A stretch of 64,000 nucleotides of DNA from Dolomedes plantarius (GCA_907164885.2 OU015498.1:91119233-91183232), one strand, 5' to 3'; positions 22,893 to 35,445 are shown, counted from the stretch's first letter. Program-made: numbers and translations. Notes: generated from the letters alone by a model not told the origin.

Positions 22893-23424
22893 GTGGATTG
22901 TTAACAGACAGACTGACGGAGATTAATCTCGAAACCAATGACACAAAGTAAATTCGTTAATGAAATTGCATTTTCTCACGTACATTTAACATTCATCGGC
23001 TGTGTAACGTTCAAGAACGAGGGGAACTGTATAATAGTAACTGATGTCTGAACATGCCAGGAGGTACACGTTCTGTTTCCTTTACATTGGTTTCTTCAAG
23101 CTGAATTTCGGCAGAGAATCACTAGGACAATTTGTCTACCCACTATAATTTTAATATTACTCGTCAAGGTTCACGAGTGTTGCGATGGTGTATGATTGGG
23201 TTCAAGAACAGGCCCTTGAGCCTTTGTTCCGACACCAGTGTAACACATAAAAACTGAAATAAATTTTAAAACATAGAAAAAAAGCTTCAACGATCAACGT
23301 ACGTTCAATACTTTTTTTGGGGGGGAGGGGGGTGGGCAAGCAAGCAACTCAAGAGATTACCATTTGCTACTCATTACCTTTGATACGGTTCTGAAAGAGG
23401 TAGGTCTTAGAGTCAGTATATATA
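22893..23424. other. Unique sequence
   Basis: A G-rich patch lies at 23319-23336. No gene is recognised. Confidence 0.4.
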
Positions 23425-23724
23425 CAGGGTGTCCATAAACAAGGTCCCACTTTCAAAAGGCTGCAAAAAAAGAACCACTGGTCAGAATGACTTCAAATTT
23501 GAACTGAATATACTGGAAGAAGAGGGAAACGATTTGGCATAATAAAAAAAAGAGTTCCAAAATGTATCATAGATGGCGCTGTAACATTTTGGAACTTTTT
23601 TTTTTATTATGCCAAATCGTTTCCCCCTTCTTCCAGTATATTCAGTTCAAATTTGAAGTCATTCTGACCAGTGGTTCTTTTTTTGCAGCCTTTTGAAAGT
23701 GGGACTTTAATTATGGACACCCTG
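23425..23724. mobile_element. 300-bp foldback MITE (CAGGGTGTCCATAA ends, TA target)
   Basis: Two arms of about 140 bp are near-perfect inverted copies around a loop of about 20 bp. The outer ends CAGGGTGTCC are flanked by TA on both sides (23423-23424 and 23725-23726), which points to a Tc1/mariner-type origin. The loop contains AGATGGCGCT (23571-23580), which resembles the core recognised by arthropod CTCF. There is no coding capacity. A transcript would form a very stable hairpin. Confidence 0.9.
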
Positions 23725-23726
23725 TA

Positions 23727-26673
23727 TATTTACGACCTATAGGTTGAGTTTACAGACCTTCAAATTTAGGCCCAAAGTTCAAACAGGACAGGGAAAATTT
23801 TACCACTCTCACACGAGTCAATTGAAACCAAAACTTTTCTCCCAAACGCCCCTACGACTCCCAAGTGCGTAACGAAGTCAAGGGTGAAAATTCGGTATAA
23901 TTTAATAATTTTTTTTTATTACATATTCACGTTTAAATACACATAGTCTCTCATGCATGGGTCAGTTCTAATTTTCGAATACTTTATATTTCAATTTTAA
24001 TCAATATTCAAAAACACCAATGAAATCAATCAAGTCAGCTCTTCGACATTTTTTCCAATCAAGTATTCTAGTAATACACTAGTCAAATGTTTTAAAAATA
24101 TGTAAATATAAGAGCTTCTAGTTTATTCTTTTGCTTACATTTGAAAATATAAGTTTTGCACCCAATTCAATAAATAAATTTTCCTCTGCTTTGATTAAAA
24201 CATTTTGGAAATTGCTTTGACTGCTTTTAAGCAACTGATCAATGCCGATACGAAATTAGTACCAACAATGCATATCAATAAAGCAAGAAAAGTACTTAAT
24301 TTTGAGATTAAAAAAAAAAATGTAATTATAGTTTCCCCAGCAGACAAAGAACAGTTTGGCACAGTGCCAAGAACGATTATGCCCACTAACATGGCTGAAA
24401 GGTACCCTTAGGCGATTTTAATTTTGCTATACATCTGAACTTATGCAGAAAGTAATGCTATTTTTAATTTTCTTTTAAAGTAAATTTCGAGTCAAAACAT
24501 GTAAATAGGTAAAAACATGTAAAGTAATCGAAAATTTTTATCAGAAAGTTTAAATAATAACATTTAGTAAAAGATAATGGAAATACAATATTTTCGATAA
24601 GTTGCGGCTTAGTTTTGTTTAAAGTAAATACTTCCGATAAAGTCTGTTCAGGGCAGAGATAAAATTGCAAAAATTTGCAATTTCATTTTCTATTGGTCGA
24701 TCGCAAACTTTTTGTGAGCATGAAAGTCAAATCGCGGCAGTCAACAAATTAACCACCTCTGAAACAGACTATAAATCACTGTAAAACTGCGACTTAAAAT
24801 TTGCGACAGAAATCAGAAACTCGGTTCGAGGTGTTCAATACGCATTAGGGTGTTATTGATTAAATTCATTTTTTTTACCTTCCTCTGTTAAAACGCCGCC
24901 AAGGCATTGTTGCATTACTTGTTTTACTGAAACTTTTGGCGAACATGAAGAAGGCAAAAATGCAAATCTCCCCATAGTGATAAGAATAGTTTTTTGGTGC
25001 TTAAAATATGCATTTGCTAATTCATGATTAGAAAAAATATTGCCTAGAAAATAATCCTGTAGCTTAACATGGGTATTTAAGATGTGCAAAGGAGCCTTAA
25101 GAATCTCGTTTACAAAACAGAAATATTAATTAATTGGAAACGCTCCATTACTTTAATATGAACTGGCTCTAGACGAGCGTCCAAAATGTCTCTGTACGTC
25201 ATTTATAACCCAAAGGTCAAAGGTTACCAACCCCTCTTCCGCACAGTATACAAACTGTGTAGGTTTACAATAGCAATTTGAAATTAAAATATATCCACTA
25301 GCAAAACACAATGCGAATTTTTAACAAACTATAGGTCGGAATAGAAAAACATTAAGCAAAATAAAAAAATAATTAAGCAAAAGTTTCACTCATAAATATA
25401 AGCTGAAATACTTGACGACAGAAGTAGTTAGGCATTCAATATAAAACTGCGACAGGGAGATTGACGACACTTCCAACCAGGTCGGCACGAGTATAATTTA
25501 TCTTATTTCCATCGCCCGAGCACACAAAAACTAACACGCCATACATTGTTACAAGGTCGAAAACTCTATTAGTCGTACTTTACTTCAACGCATTAACGCA
25601 TTCCAGACAAAACCCCTCCTAACTCGAACGAGCCGAAAACAACGAAACGTCTCTCTCTTCAGGAAGTAAATTAAATCCCCGATGAACTCTCTCTTTCTGA
25701 CCACAGCCATGGCACCGAAGAATTAGCAAGCGAGCCGAATTTCCATCCATTACATCACGTGCTGTCTATCGACAAGCCACCCTGCTTTAGCATATTCCGT
25801 CGCTGTTTACAAGCGAATTGGAATGGAGTCAATTGGATTCGCTCTCTTTTTTTATCTTATTTTTTACCCCCGCATTGGCAAGGCGGAAAGAAGTATAAAA
25901 CTTGTGCACTACACACACTCCAGTCTTCGGAATACCAGAAATAAGGTTATTTACTCCATCTAGTTTCGCCAAGGGAGGTTTTGGCAGCCATTCAATAGTT
26001 CGCGTTAGAAGTCCCACACCATTGCTTTCGAAACGATGAGGCCACGAAACAAATTGTTAAAACACGTTCTCAAAGGGGTTTATCGTAATAGTTTGGCATT
26101 TCATCTGAACTCTCGGCATTGGAGTAATATTTCAACATTTCCATCCACTTAATTGATTATTATAATAGACAATTTGTTATGAAAAATTTACTAACTGTAC
26201 TATACAATTAACCTTTTAGCTGAGAAAACGAACAGGTATTACAATTAACATACATAAAATTTATTCGTAAAATTCATCAAAATTAACTGCCCATCACTGC
26301 GTCATAACCATTTGATATAATTGCTTGTATAAACTGTAGATTTTAAACTTTTATTTCGGCCATGTGAGGAAAAAAAAAAAAGGTGAATTGCCACTTCGAA
26401 GCGCAGCAGATGTTTTACAAATACCGTAACATGGCTAAAATATTCAGGTCCTGGATGTATGACATTCTGAACTACCGACATGGATGTTCACGCCAGCAAG
26501 AGTGCCATTCTCAAATTGTCGACACGAATGCTCAAGCCAGCGCAAGTGGCATTCGAATTCACGGAATGATTGCCCACGACAGCAGATCCGCCATTCCATG
26601 TGAATCAAGTAAAGTATCTCCAAGTTCAATGATGTCGATTTTTTGTTTAGCCACTGAATTCAAACCGTTTGGA
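23727..26673. other. Unique sequence without a recognised gene
   Basis: This 2.9 kb stretch is mostly AT-rich, with short ORFs on both strands that lack motifs. Part of it (25530-25800) has higher C+G and few simple repeats and could be a conserved noncoding element, but I see no defining motif. Confidence 0.4.
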
Positions 26674-26675
26674 TA

Positions 26676-26927
26676 TATCGCAACCCGGCAAGAAAAGTGA
26701 CAACTCAAAAAGGCGGCATTTGAGAAAAATCAACTTAAAGAACACTATACAGCTTGAACTAGCATTACAATAAAACTGATAGAACTTCTCTCAGGTGGAC
26801 AAATTGCGAGACAGAAATGTGTCGCTTTCAGTGCACGATGTTGGGCACTTCATACATATTTTTCAATGACATAACCTCAAAAGTGCCATTTTTTGACTTG
26901 GGTCACTTTTCTTGCCGGGTTGCGATA
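26676..26927. mobile_element. TA-flanked MITE (TATCGCAACCCGG ends)
   Basis: The ends TATCGCAACCCGGCAAGAAA and the matching inverted right end are perfect for about 27 bp, through AAAGTGAC. They are flanked by TA at 26674-26675 and 26928-26929. The inverted repeat continues loosely into AAAAAGGCGGCA/AAGTGCCATTTTTT. It is 252 bp and noncoding. Confidence 0.8.
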
Positions 26928-26929
26928 TA

Positions 26930-27341
26930 GTCTATATTCTTGTAAAATGTTTCTCCGTGTAAGAGATAAGTTATGAGTTCCAATCTTGAAAGCAGACCTC
27001 TCAATTTTTTTTCTTTAAATGCATTTCACTAAAATAAAAAATAAAATCTTTCGAAACTGAGTAGTTCCGATCTAACTACACTAGATCTAATACTATTCAT
27101 CGATCTCTGTGTCACTGAGACATAAAAAAACATAAAAAAATAACCTCATAAAGAGGTTTCTTAAAGTGGAGCTTTTTGTTCACTGGAAGTTCGCGGGTCA
27201 AGGTGTTTTAATGCAATTTCTATGAAATATGTATCCCGGGGGGGGGGGGGGGGCGAGGACCTTCGTAGCTAATGTGCACTTTCCTCGTTCCTGGTGAATG
27301 TAGCTGAGTTTATCTAAGATTACTAATACATTAAAAAAAAA
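26930..27341. other. Unique sequence with a G16 run
   Basis: Poly-G at 27238-27253; otherwise nothing recognised. Confidence 0.45.
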
Positions 27342-28040
27342 AAATCTTTATCCAGCTATCCAGTACGTCTTCAATTTCCCGGTAAATATAAAAATTGGGT
27401 CGTCATTGAGTTATAGCCCACCATAACAGACAGCTTTGGTTCTTAAATGCATACAAAGATGAGAAATTGACAACAAACAGATTTCAAGGCTGTTTACCCA
27501 AGATTTCCAAAACATTTTTAAAAATATCTTTTCCCAGCTATTCAGTACGTAAGTCTTCAATTTCCTTAGCCTTCAATTTCACAGTAAATATAAAAAGTGG
27601 GACATCATTTAGTTATTGCCCACCATAACACATCGCGTTGGTGCCTGTTGTGCATGGTGCTCTTTACTACGGTAGGGGACGACGCCGTGACGGAGGTCCT
27701 ATGAGGGGAAAACCCACGGTAGTCAGTCCGCGTTGGGGTGAACAGTACGTGGGAGTGTGACCCCCGAAGATGCAATGAGGTTTTGTTTACTCTCAGTCAG
27801 AGCCGGATGACTGAGATAGAAATTAGTTAATGTAATTTGTGTAAATTAGGTTCTGTGAATAATTTGAGCGTTGTGTTTGTGTATGAATCGTGTGAATAAA
27901 ATACTGTGAATATTTACTCGTGTGGTGCTAAATCTGCTACCGATAACATCGTCGATCAGAGAAAAGATCGAAGTGAGGACAGCAGTACCTAAATGCCTAC
28001 AAGGAGAAATTAATAATAGTTTTCAAGACGAATTTTTCCA
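27342..28040. repeat. Tandem duplication of a unit of about 185 bp, second unit interrupted by a solo LTR
   Basis: Unit 1 (27342-27527) and unit 2 (27528-27645 plus 27985-28040) share CCAGCTATYCAGTACGT, CTTCAATTTC, GTAAATATAAAAA, TGCCCACCATAACA-type sequence and AAATGC(A/C)TACAA. Unit 1 serves as the empty site for the LTR insertion in unit 2. Confidence 0.75.
27646..27984 (+). mobile_element. Solo LTR of a retrotransposon
   Basis: This 339-bp insertion begins TGTTGTGC and ends AGCA, the canonical TG..CA termini of LTRs. It is flanked by GTGCC (27641-27645) and GTACC (27985-27989), a 5-bp target duplication with one change. A polyadenylation signal AATAAA lies at 27895-27900. No internal region remains, so it is a recombined solo LTR. 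The orientation is inferred from the AATAAA. Confidence 0.75.
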
Positions 28041-30169
28041 GTTTGGTGTGTGTCAACGTTTCTAGAATCCCAGAGCACGACAGGCAAGATATTTCAGTTT
28101 CATGTTCCGAGGAAGAAAATTCTGCGGATGGTATATTCATGGACCTAGACTAATCTTATAGGATGCTTCTCAATATCGCTTATATTTCGGTTATAAAGAA
28201 CGAAAACAAATGAACGGCAGAAAAATTTACGAGAGTCGAAGTTCCTAATAATCATAGAAGAAAAAAAACATCAAAAGGATACCATCATATACTGATTGCC
28301 ATTTCTATATTCTTTGAAAAATATGAAAATCTAAATCAGATATCATTTAGTGCAATAAACGCTGGTCACTAACTTTCCACTGATATGGTCGTCGTGGATT
28401 CCAATGAAACGGTATTGAGCAAGTGCTAGCCGTAAAATGTTTTAAAGCTCTTTAATAAAACTAAAAGAAACCAGTGGGGAGTCATGCGAGTCAAAGGGTG
28501 GCTAATGGACAAGCCACGATATCATAGTTCGTGCCACGATCAAGGGAAAGGTAGTTGTATCGTATTGCGCTAATGGACACAACAAATCAAATTCACTTTC
28601 GGCTGACGTACATCGATAGAGAAACATCTCTATTGATGTACGCCTAGCTCTCAGTAACAAGATGAAATTTTCCCAGCCATCATTTGCATAACTCTGTTGC
28701 CTGCCACCATCCAGATGGTAATCATTAAATCGTAAGCGGAATTCAGTTTATCGGCTCTGTGAGTTCTTTACCGTGTGCTTTAAAAGATCCCCTGAACTTC
28801 TCTATTAACTAAGGTTGCATTCCTGGGAGGGGGAAGTTAGAGAATACCTCGATGTTTTACTTGAACAACTATGAGAGTTAAGAAAGTTCCGTTTCAAAAC
28901 GAAGAATGTGACGAGATAAATCACAAAAGCTATCATACACAGACCCTAAAAGCAGGATTGAAGGAGAAAAATCGGGTGTAGAATTTTGATCTCGGCTGGA
29001 GTTTTCAGGTAATTCTAGAAAAAACAAATAGGAACACTTATATATAAATTTTTTTAAAATTACAAGCTGGTTTTTTTCCACCATTACTAAAAATTTTCCG
29101 CGTACTCCTGAACAGTCCAACACGTACCCTTTGGCGTATAAAGCCCAAGCGCAATCTAGTTTTGAAGCCCCTTTGTTCTAAATACTATTAATAAATATTT
29201 ATTGCTTAAGATATTCTCACTGTCGGAAAGGAAATTTTACTGGTTAGTTATTAGGTAGTAAAAACTTATACTACTCCGTTTGTCGTTCAACGAACGGCAA
29301 ATTGTCTAATAGATGAAGATGGTATCTTTGACTGAGTTTCGCAAAATGTATCTCTTTATTGAAGCTGCTAACTTTCGGGGGGCTCCAAGAGCGCGCTTCT
29401 TGCGGCTGTCCGATGGATCTGTCACTGCACGTATTCCAAGGAGTACAACATACCACAAGTAGGGGAACCGCTGGACTAGGCACGAATTTCTGCCACTAGC
29501 CAGCTAATTAGTGGCATAAAAAGTTCCAGAGTTTCTGGATTTCGAAAGGTCCAGAATAGGTACCGAAAAACGTATAATGATACATAATTTGTGAATTATA
29601 AACATTTATGATTGATTTCAACGAGTGCCTGTGTTCTGGATTTCGGGACACGGCTATCATGCAAAAAATGGGAAATTATTTTCGTTTTAAAAAAGAATAA
29701 AAGTTTATTCTTTTCTGCGCCATGCATTATAAATATGCTTTTTTGGAAGTTACATACATTGGTAGGATAGATGTAAAGCATCTGCAGGCACATGACTTAG
29801 TAGAGTCTAACGTAGTAGCATCAAAATAAAAGAATAGTTTTTGTTTACAAAACTATAGTCCCTAACGCTTACTTTGATATTTAAATACTTGCATTCTATA
29901 TTCTATGTAATACACCTAGCACATGCATTTTCCCATGACAGGCATGAGAAAAAGCGCAGCTTTATACAAAAGCATTGATAATAAATTTACATTAAGAAAC
30001 GTTTTAAACAGGTAATCTGTATAACGTAGGAACTTACTAAATGCGTTTTAACTCTAATAAGTCACCGGATCCCATCTAACACAAAACAATTTGTTCGACA
30101 GGATGCATGGATTTCACACCTTAGCTCTATTTCACCACTATGTCGAGTTAACATGTTGCCCACACCGTT
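28041..30169. other. Unique sequence with one compact hairpin
   Basis: A hairpin lies at about 28606-28643: ACATCGATAGAGA pairs with TCTCTATTGATGT around a loop of a few bases. AGGGGAACCGCTG near 29460-29473 looks like one hAT end, but no partner end was found. No gene is recognised. Confidence 0.4.
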
Positions 30170-30400
30170 TGGTGGTCAGCTTCTCGAATTTCCACGATGT
30201 GGGCTCAGGTTCAAAGGCTGGATAAGGCTTGGATGTTCCTGTGTTGTCCCCTCATACGGTGTCAGGTCATTCCGAGGAAGGGTGGGGGGGGGGGGGCATT
30301 CTGACGTATACAGTTCTATTATAGGACGGTAATTGTGTTGGTTCATCTATAAGATATTCCCATAATAAAGTAGCCAACGAATACGCGGTGTGGATGGGTT
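30170..30400 (+). mobile_element. Decayed SINE family 1 copy
   Basis: The tRNA-like head has GTTTGGTGGTCAGC and B-box-like GGTTCAAAGGC. The 3' part TTGGTTCATCTATAAGATA.. and GAATACGCGGTGTGGATGGG matches the tails of copies at 2363 and 57551. A G13 run interrupts the body (30284-30296). Confidence 0.55.
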
Positions 30401-31477
30401 AATGTGCTCAAAACAAGGCTGATTTTAAAGAACCAAATTATTACACTTGCTCTAGAGCAGTCAGGATTTGGCTTTCAAATGTCTTTTTTAAGTACAACTA
30501 ATGATCAACTATATACTCAGACGACCAGTTCAAATTTGATTAGCATATTGCAAGATTCAAAACACAATTTCATTTGGAAAAATAACGATTGTTAAGCAAG
30601 TTTTTACCCGTAACTGTTTTTAACTACGGTTAAACACAACAAGTTTAAGTCTTGCGAACATACATTGCAAATTTAACTATACAGATACTATATTACAAAT
30701 TTAACTCGTTATAATTTGGAAAATAGCATTAATTTATTTCCCTTACTAAAATTTAAAAGAAAAACAATTTTGGAGACAAAAAGAAGGCAGAAATACAGGG
30801 GTGCAAACACCCATAATCTTAACACATTCTACATTTCACTAAATTTTAGGTATACAGATCACGTCTGATATTCGCTCGTCTGAAAACCTGATACTGTTAA
30901 GTTCTTTTCGATCGAAATTCAAAAAATCTGTTACAACAGAAAGAATTAATCTAATAGAATTTCCAAATGAAGAGATTAACTAATGTAACCACACACGATA
31001 TAATTAAATTGCAATAAAACTTCCATATCTGCAAAGACAGGATGGTCTCCACAATTCGGGGCGCCGGATCGTCCTGGCGCCAAAAAAAAAAAAAAGAAAA
31101 TCATTCCGACGCCTACAGTTCTAGGACGGTTTTATGTAATTCTATTTATTTACTTTTTCTCCTCTTAGAGTCTTTACCTCGGAACCGGAATTCCACTTTC
31201 CGAATCTAGCAAATATTTCTGGGAATAAACAGTGGATGGCGTAGTTAATGGGACAATATTTCTACGCAGGTAATTTTAGACACAGGGATCCCATTCTTTT
31301 TCTAATCAAAGAATTAGGTATTTTAAAAAGACTTTAAAATTGCTGAAAAGGTATGTTAAAAGACCTAGCTAAAGGCCTCTTTATTTATGTTTTTTTTTCT
31401 TTTTAACCTTTCTGTCTAATGAAAAAGAAACGTTTTGTAAATGTATTCAATTTATAAAAAGCTAAACAGAACACTTG

Positions 31478-31480
<3 letters not shown>
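30401..31480. other. Unique sequence
   Basis: A short GC-rich patch GGCGCCGGATCGTCCTGGCG sits just before A13 (31060-31093), followed by sequence like part of a SINE 1 tail. It may be a SINE remnant. Nothing else is recognised. Confidence 0.4.
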
Positions 31481-31561
<81 letters not shown>

Positions 31562-31562
31562 A
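31481..31562. repeat. (TA)n microsatellite
   Basis: About 80 bp with a single interruption near 31547. Confidence 0.95.
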
Positions 31563-33415
31563 ATTTGGCCTAATGTGGAGGCACTTTGTAGTGAGACATT
31601 CGCCTTTTGTTATTCACCGCGATTCACTGGCTTCTTTATTATGGGAGCACCATAAACACATAAACATACCAGATGTCAAAGGGTATTAATTGTATTTAAA
31701 CTTTACAAATGTAACGACACGAAATTGATTAAAAAATGAAAAACTGGTACTCCAATAAAAACTTAGAAGAATGACTATGAGGTTGATTCGATTTCAAGTT
31801 CTTCGCTAATTACCAAATTTCAACTACATGAAGAGTTAAAACTGATTCTCTGTAAAATAGGATCAACTCTGTATGAAGAAGCAATTCCTCTCATACTGAT
31901 GATATGGACAAACTAAACCAGAACTTGCTTTTTATATTTTATTATATACACAAGCATAGGGTATTTACAGTCTTTACGTGTTATGAATCCGATGGGATCT
32001 TTTACCAAGACCGACGATCATGGCGAACCGAAAGTTCTTTCACCCATTTATGCCTTTGAATCGACGCATGCGCGGATTGTCTACTTACATAATGCAGTGA
32101 CATCTATTGGCGGTCTATACAAAACAGAACACTGTCATCGGACAACAAATAATTGCAATGACTCATTTTTTCCTCTTGATCAACTATGCCTTTTCAACAC
32201 TTGAACTAGGAAAAACTTGACACCAAAGTACCAAATACTAGTCGACCTTTTGCAAGGCCCTTGAATATAGAAAAGTTTTTACAATTTCGGAATACTGGAA
32301 CCCCAAAACTCATTGCAAAAGGAATGTTACCTTTTCGTCAGGTTTGATTTAAACTAAAACCCGAAGTACATTTCTTAATTCCTCTGTAATAAGCAAAAAA
32401 ATAATTTTTTAATGTGTAGTTCCATGGCTTGGAACTACATCATGAAGGCCGTTTTACCTTTTTTAAAAATATGTAAAAAACTTAATATATTTTTAACATT
32501 AAAGATTTATAAGGACGAAAATGAATACTTTTGTTTCATTTAAAGATATGCGCAATATTCAAGGCAAAAGAAAACACACACCAAATTTTAATGAAAAACT
32601 GCTTTTGGTTTAGCTATAGTGCCCTATTATGAACTTACGGTCTACCACTGTTTTGATCTGGTGTAACAATAGTTATAAATGTACAAACGGCAGTTTTTAG
32701 AATTCTTCCCCATTTGACTGCTATTTCAAATGGAAAAAAAAATTAACACATTCACCTATTACAAAATCTTCATAAAATGCCCCTTTATCATTAAAAACTG
32801 AAAGAATAAGTTTGGCAAACATTTTAGTTATTCTTCTTAATAAAAGTTTTGCACGAAACTCTTTTCATCGGATTTCTCTAGATAATTTGCTTCGAAGTAA
32901 ATACAACGGAATGCATTTAACTGTTTACAGCAATTTCTTCGAAAAGTATTCAGTAGGATATGCGGCTTACAGTTACAGATTTTAAATTTACGCTGCGCCA
33001 ACTCAAGTATTCTTAAAAGCTTTGTTAGTGTTGTTTTTTTCGCTCACTATAATCATTCCTCTTGTCATTTCAACAACATTTGAATCCCAGATGACGATGA
33101 GACGGAAAAAGTCAGCGATAATCTGGTCCCAGAAACGAATTTTTGGAGTCAAACGTGTCCAAAATAGAAACAGAAATCTTTTGGTAACTAGGCAGTCCGG
33201 GTTGCTTTCACAACAATAATAATAACTCCCCCAAAATGTTGTTTTACTGTAAAACAATACAATACAAACAGCGTCTTACTCTAATAGATATGGTTAATGA
33301 AATGAGTAAAAACAGATTAAAACAAAGTTTCGGGTCACATGTTGAAAATTTTAGGTATCAATTAATTCGTGAGTTACATTCTTGAAGTTTAAACTACCAT
33401 GATAAATTTCACTGC
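31563..33415. other. Unique sequence
   Basis: Around 31965-32180 composition is more balanced, with an NRF1-like GCATGCGCGG and an inverted CCAAT (ATTGGCGG). This might be regulatory, but no exon is seen next to it. The rest is AT-rich with short ORFs. Confidence 0.35.
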
Positions 33416-33590
33416 GGAGATGGTCGAATGGCTAAGCACCCAAGTCATTGGGTTCAGATACCATGATATTGACGTAGTACGTAGTAGATATTTTTGTACA
33501 CACTCTGACTCTACTTTAAACTGTAGCTTACGGTTTATTTAGATCTCGTGTTGCAAAAAATGATCATTTTGCAATCAACCACCAAACCAA
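33416..33590 (+). mobile_element. Decayed SINE family 2 copy
   Basis: The head GGAGATGGTCGAATGGCTAAG matches the family 2 A-box region. The B box is eroded (GGGTTCAGATACC). The end CCACCAAACCAACCAAA resembles the family 2 tail. Confidence 0.5.
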
Positions 33591-34142
33591 CCAAATTTCT
33601 TAGGTGCTACCTTCTTGTTGGAAAAATAATCTTTTATTAGAGGACAAAACTATTTTATTTAAAAAGAAAAATAAAACCCGTAAACTCTACATTTTACATC
33701 TAAAAAGAAAAAAAATGATTGGAGAACCTTTGAAAGAAGGTAAATCAACCGACATTACAGCCATCAAAAAGATTATTTGTTCAGCACCGAGAGGTTACTT
33801 AAAAAAATTATTAGGAATTATTAATTTAAAAATTTTCAGGCGAATAAATTAAATTATTTTTCAAAAATATTTTAAACAAACCTTTATTCTGCGCAATTCT
33901 GAATTATTCGCAGCTTATTAAGAGTGGGAAGCCCAACGAGTCACGGAGTGTCATCATTGTTCGGGTAAGATAGGGAAGGGGGAAAATGGAGAGGAGACTG
34001 GGGTGCATGAAGGTAGCGTAATCATCAGAACCTTTCTCACACTTTTAAATACATTCTGATCATGATAAATTATAAAAACCGTTAAAAAAAGGAACGTGAA
34101 TTGCTTCATAATTAAATTTTCTCCACTATCTTAACACTGGCG

Positions 34143-34179
<37 letters not shown>

Positions 34180-34736
34180 AAAGGAAATAAGCCGATTCTT
34201 TCCAATTCAAAATCCCTAGAAGACCGCTTGAGATTACCATTTTCAAAGCTAATTCCTAAGTTTACAAGGCTACCCATGGATGCTGATGCTCGGATCATAG
34301 TTCACAAGGGCTAAGATTAGATATATTTCTTCAGATTCCTTAATTACATACAATACAACACTGAAATGTATCTGACACAGTGAACCAGACAGAGTACTAT
34401 TGGAAACCGAGAACAAGCAATAACATAGGTCGTATTTTAAACTCGAGGGCTAAACAGACCGATTGTATAAAAGGCGTGCGATTGTAGGTCCTCACAGATT
34501 AAATGGGTTTGCTAAGCATTGAAAATAGGAATCACGTATTTTGTAATATCCGTCGGAAAAGACACAAACAAAACATATGGGAGTAACGAATAGTGTCTCT
34601 AAAAGTTTTAAAGCACAGGGTAGTCGAACGCTTTTATGCACATTTCGATGACAAATCCCAATCTGAATTCAAATTCAGTTCTCGACATCAGATCTACGGA
34701 ATTCTTTCGGATATATATTGGTCTAAGATAATAGTT
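33591..34736. other. Unique sequence with a T32 run
   Basis: An 82-codon frame at 33604-33852 starts at GTG and is Lys-rich, with no motif. A poly-T tract occupies 34144-34175. Nothing else is recognised. Confidence 0.4.
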
Positions 34737-34898
34737 TTTGGTCAATGTGGATAGAAGGGTTGCGACGGGCCGAGCTCTCGCCAAAACCTACCATGGTTTC
34801 ATGGTCTATATTTTGGTCCACGATGAATTTCTTTAATCCTACCGGTGCCCAATAGGATTACAGAAATTCATCCTATCTGACTTGTGTACTGACCAAAC
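34737..34898. repeat. Imperfect inverted repeat with central hairpin
   Basis: The centre GATGAATTTCTTTAATCCTA (34822-34841) pairs with the segment 34853-34872 across an 11-base loop. Outer TTTGGTCAATGTGGATAG pairs loosely with CTATCTGACTTGTG..GACCAAA. It is likely a small foldback element, but no target duplication is clear. Confidence 0.5.
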
Positions 34899-35256
34899 TG
34901 AGGGCGAAAAGTAACTGTTAAACAGAAAAGGAATCACGAGCTGAACTTTCAAAGCCTGATTGTTACGGTTCGTGGTCGTCATCAGAATACATTGGCGGCT
35001 GCTACTGCACTGGTCCAGTTTAGAGGGCTCAAAGTACTGAGATTGGTTGCTGATTTGATTGTCTTTGGAGTGTTACGGCCATCTTTTGATGCACAAGGGC
35101 AAAACATACCGGGATAAACTGATACTCAGCTTCTCTCTGAAACTGAATCTTTTTTAACTTACAATTAATTGACAAAAGGGAATTACGCTAGGTTCAGAAT
35201 ATTTCTCAGAAAGTTATAAAATTTCTCCAAACACGGCACCTCAGCTCGCCATCTAA

Positions 35257-35442
35257 GGCTCGGGTGCACACGAGCGATCCGGTGTCGTTGCGGCACCGCA
35301 GTTACGATCAGGAGTCCAATAGAGTTGAACTAACCGACGCGACGATGCCTACGTCCGTGTGAGTCGGTTAGTTCAATTCCATGTACTCCTGATCGCAACT
35401 GCGGTGCCGCAACGACACCGGATCGCTCGTGTGCACCGAGCC
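35257..35442. mobile_element. Foldback MITE with GC-rich 80-bp arms (TAA target)
   Basis: The ends GGCTCGGGTGCACACGAGCG and GGCTCGGTGCACACGAGCG (reverse strand) start arms of about 80 bp that are almost perfectly complementary, with a loop of about 25 bp. TAA is present on both sides (35254-35256 and 35443-35445), as in PIF/Harbinger-type insertions. It is CpG-rich compared with the surroundings and noncoding. Confidence 0.85.
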
Positions 35443-35445
35443 TAA

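Noticed and set aside
24205..24411. Frame with VIIVSPADKEQ, thought of as a Penelope/LINE K-A-D-K-G motif
   Set aside because: Too short and too different from the motif. The opposite strand is equally open and looks like a hydrophobic peptide, so chance is likely.
28606..28643. microRNA-like hairpin
   Set aside because: The arm is only about 13 bp with a very small loop, too short for a microRNA precursor. Kept as a simple hairpin.
29440..29475. Single hAT-like end AGGGGAACCGCTG
   Set aside because: No partner end or 8-bp target duplication found.
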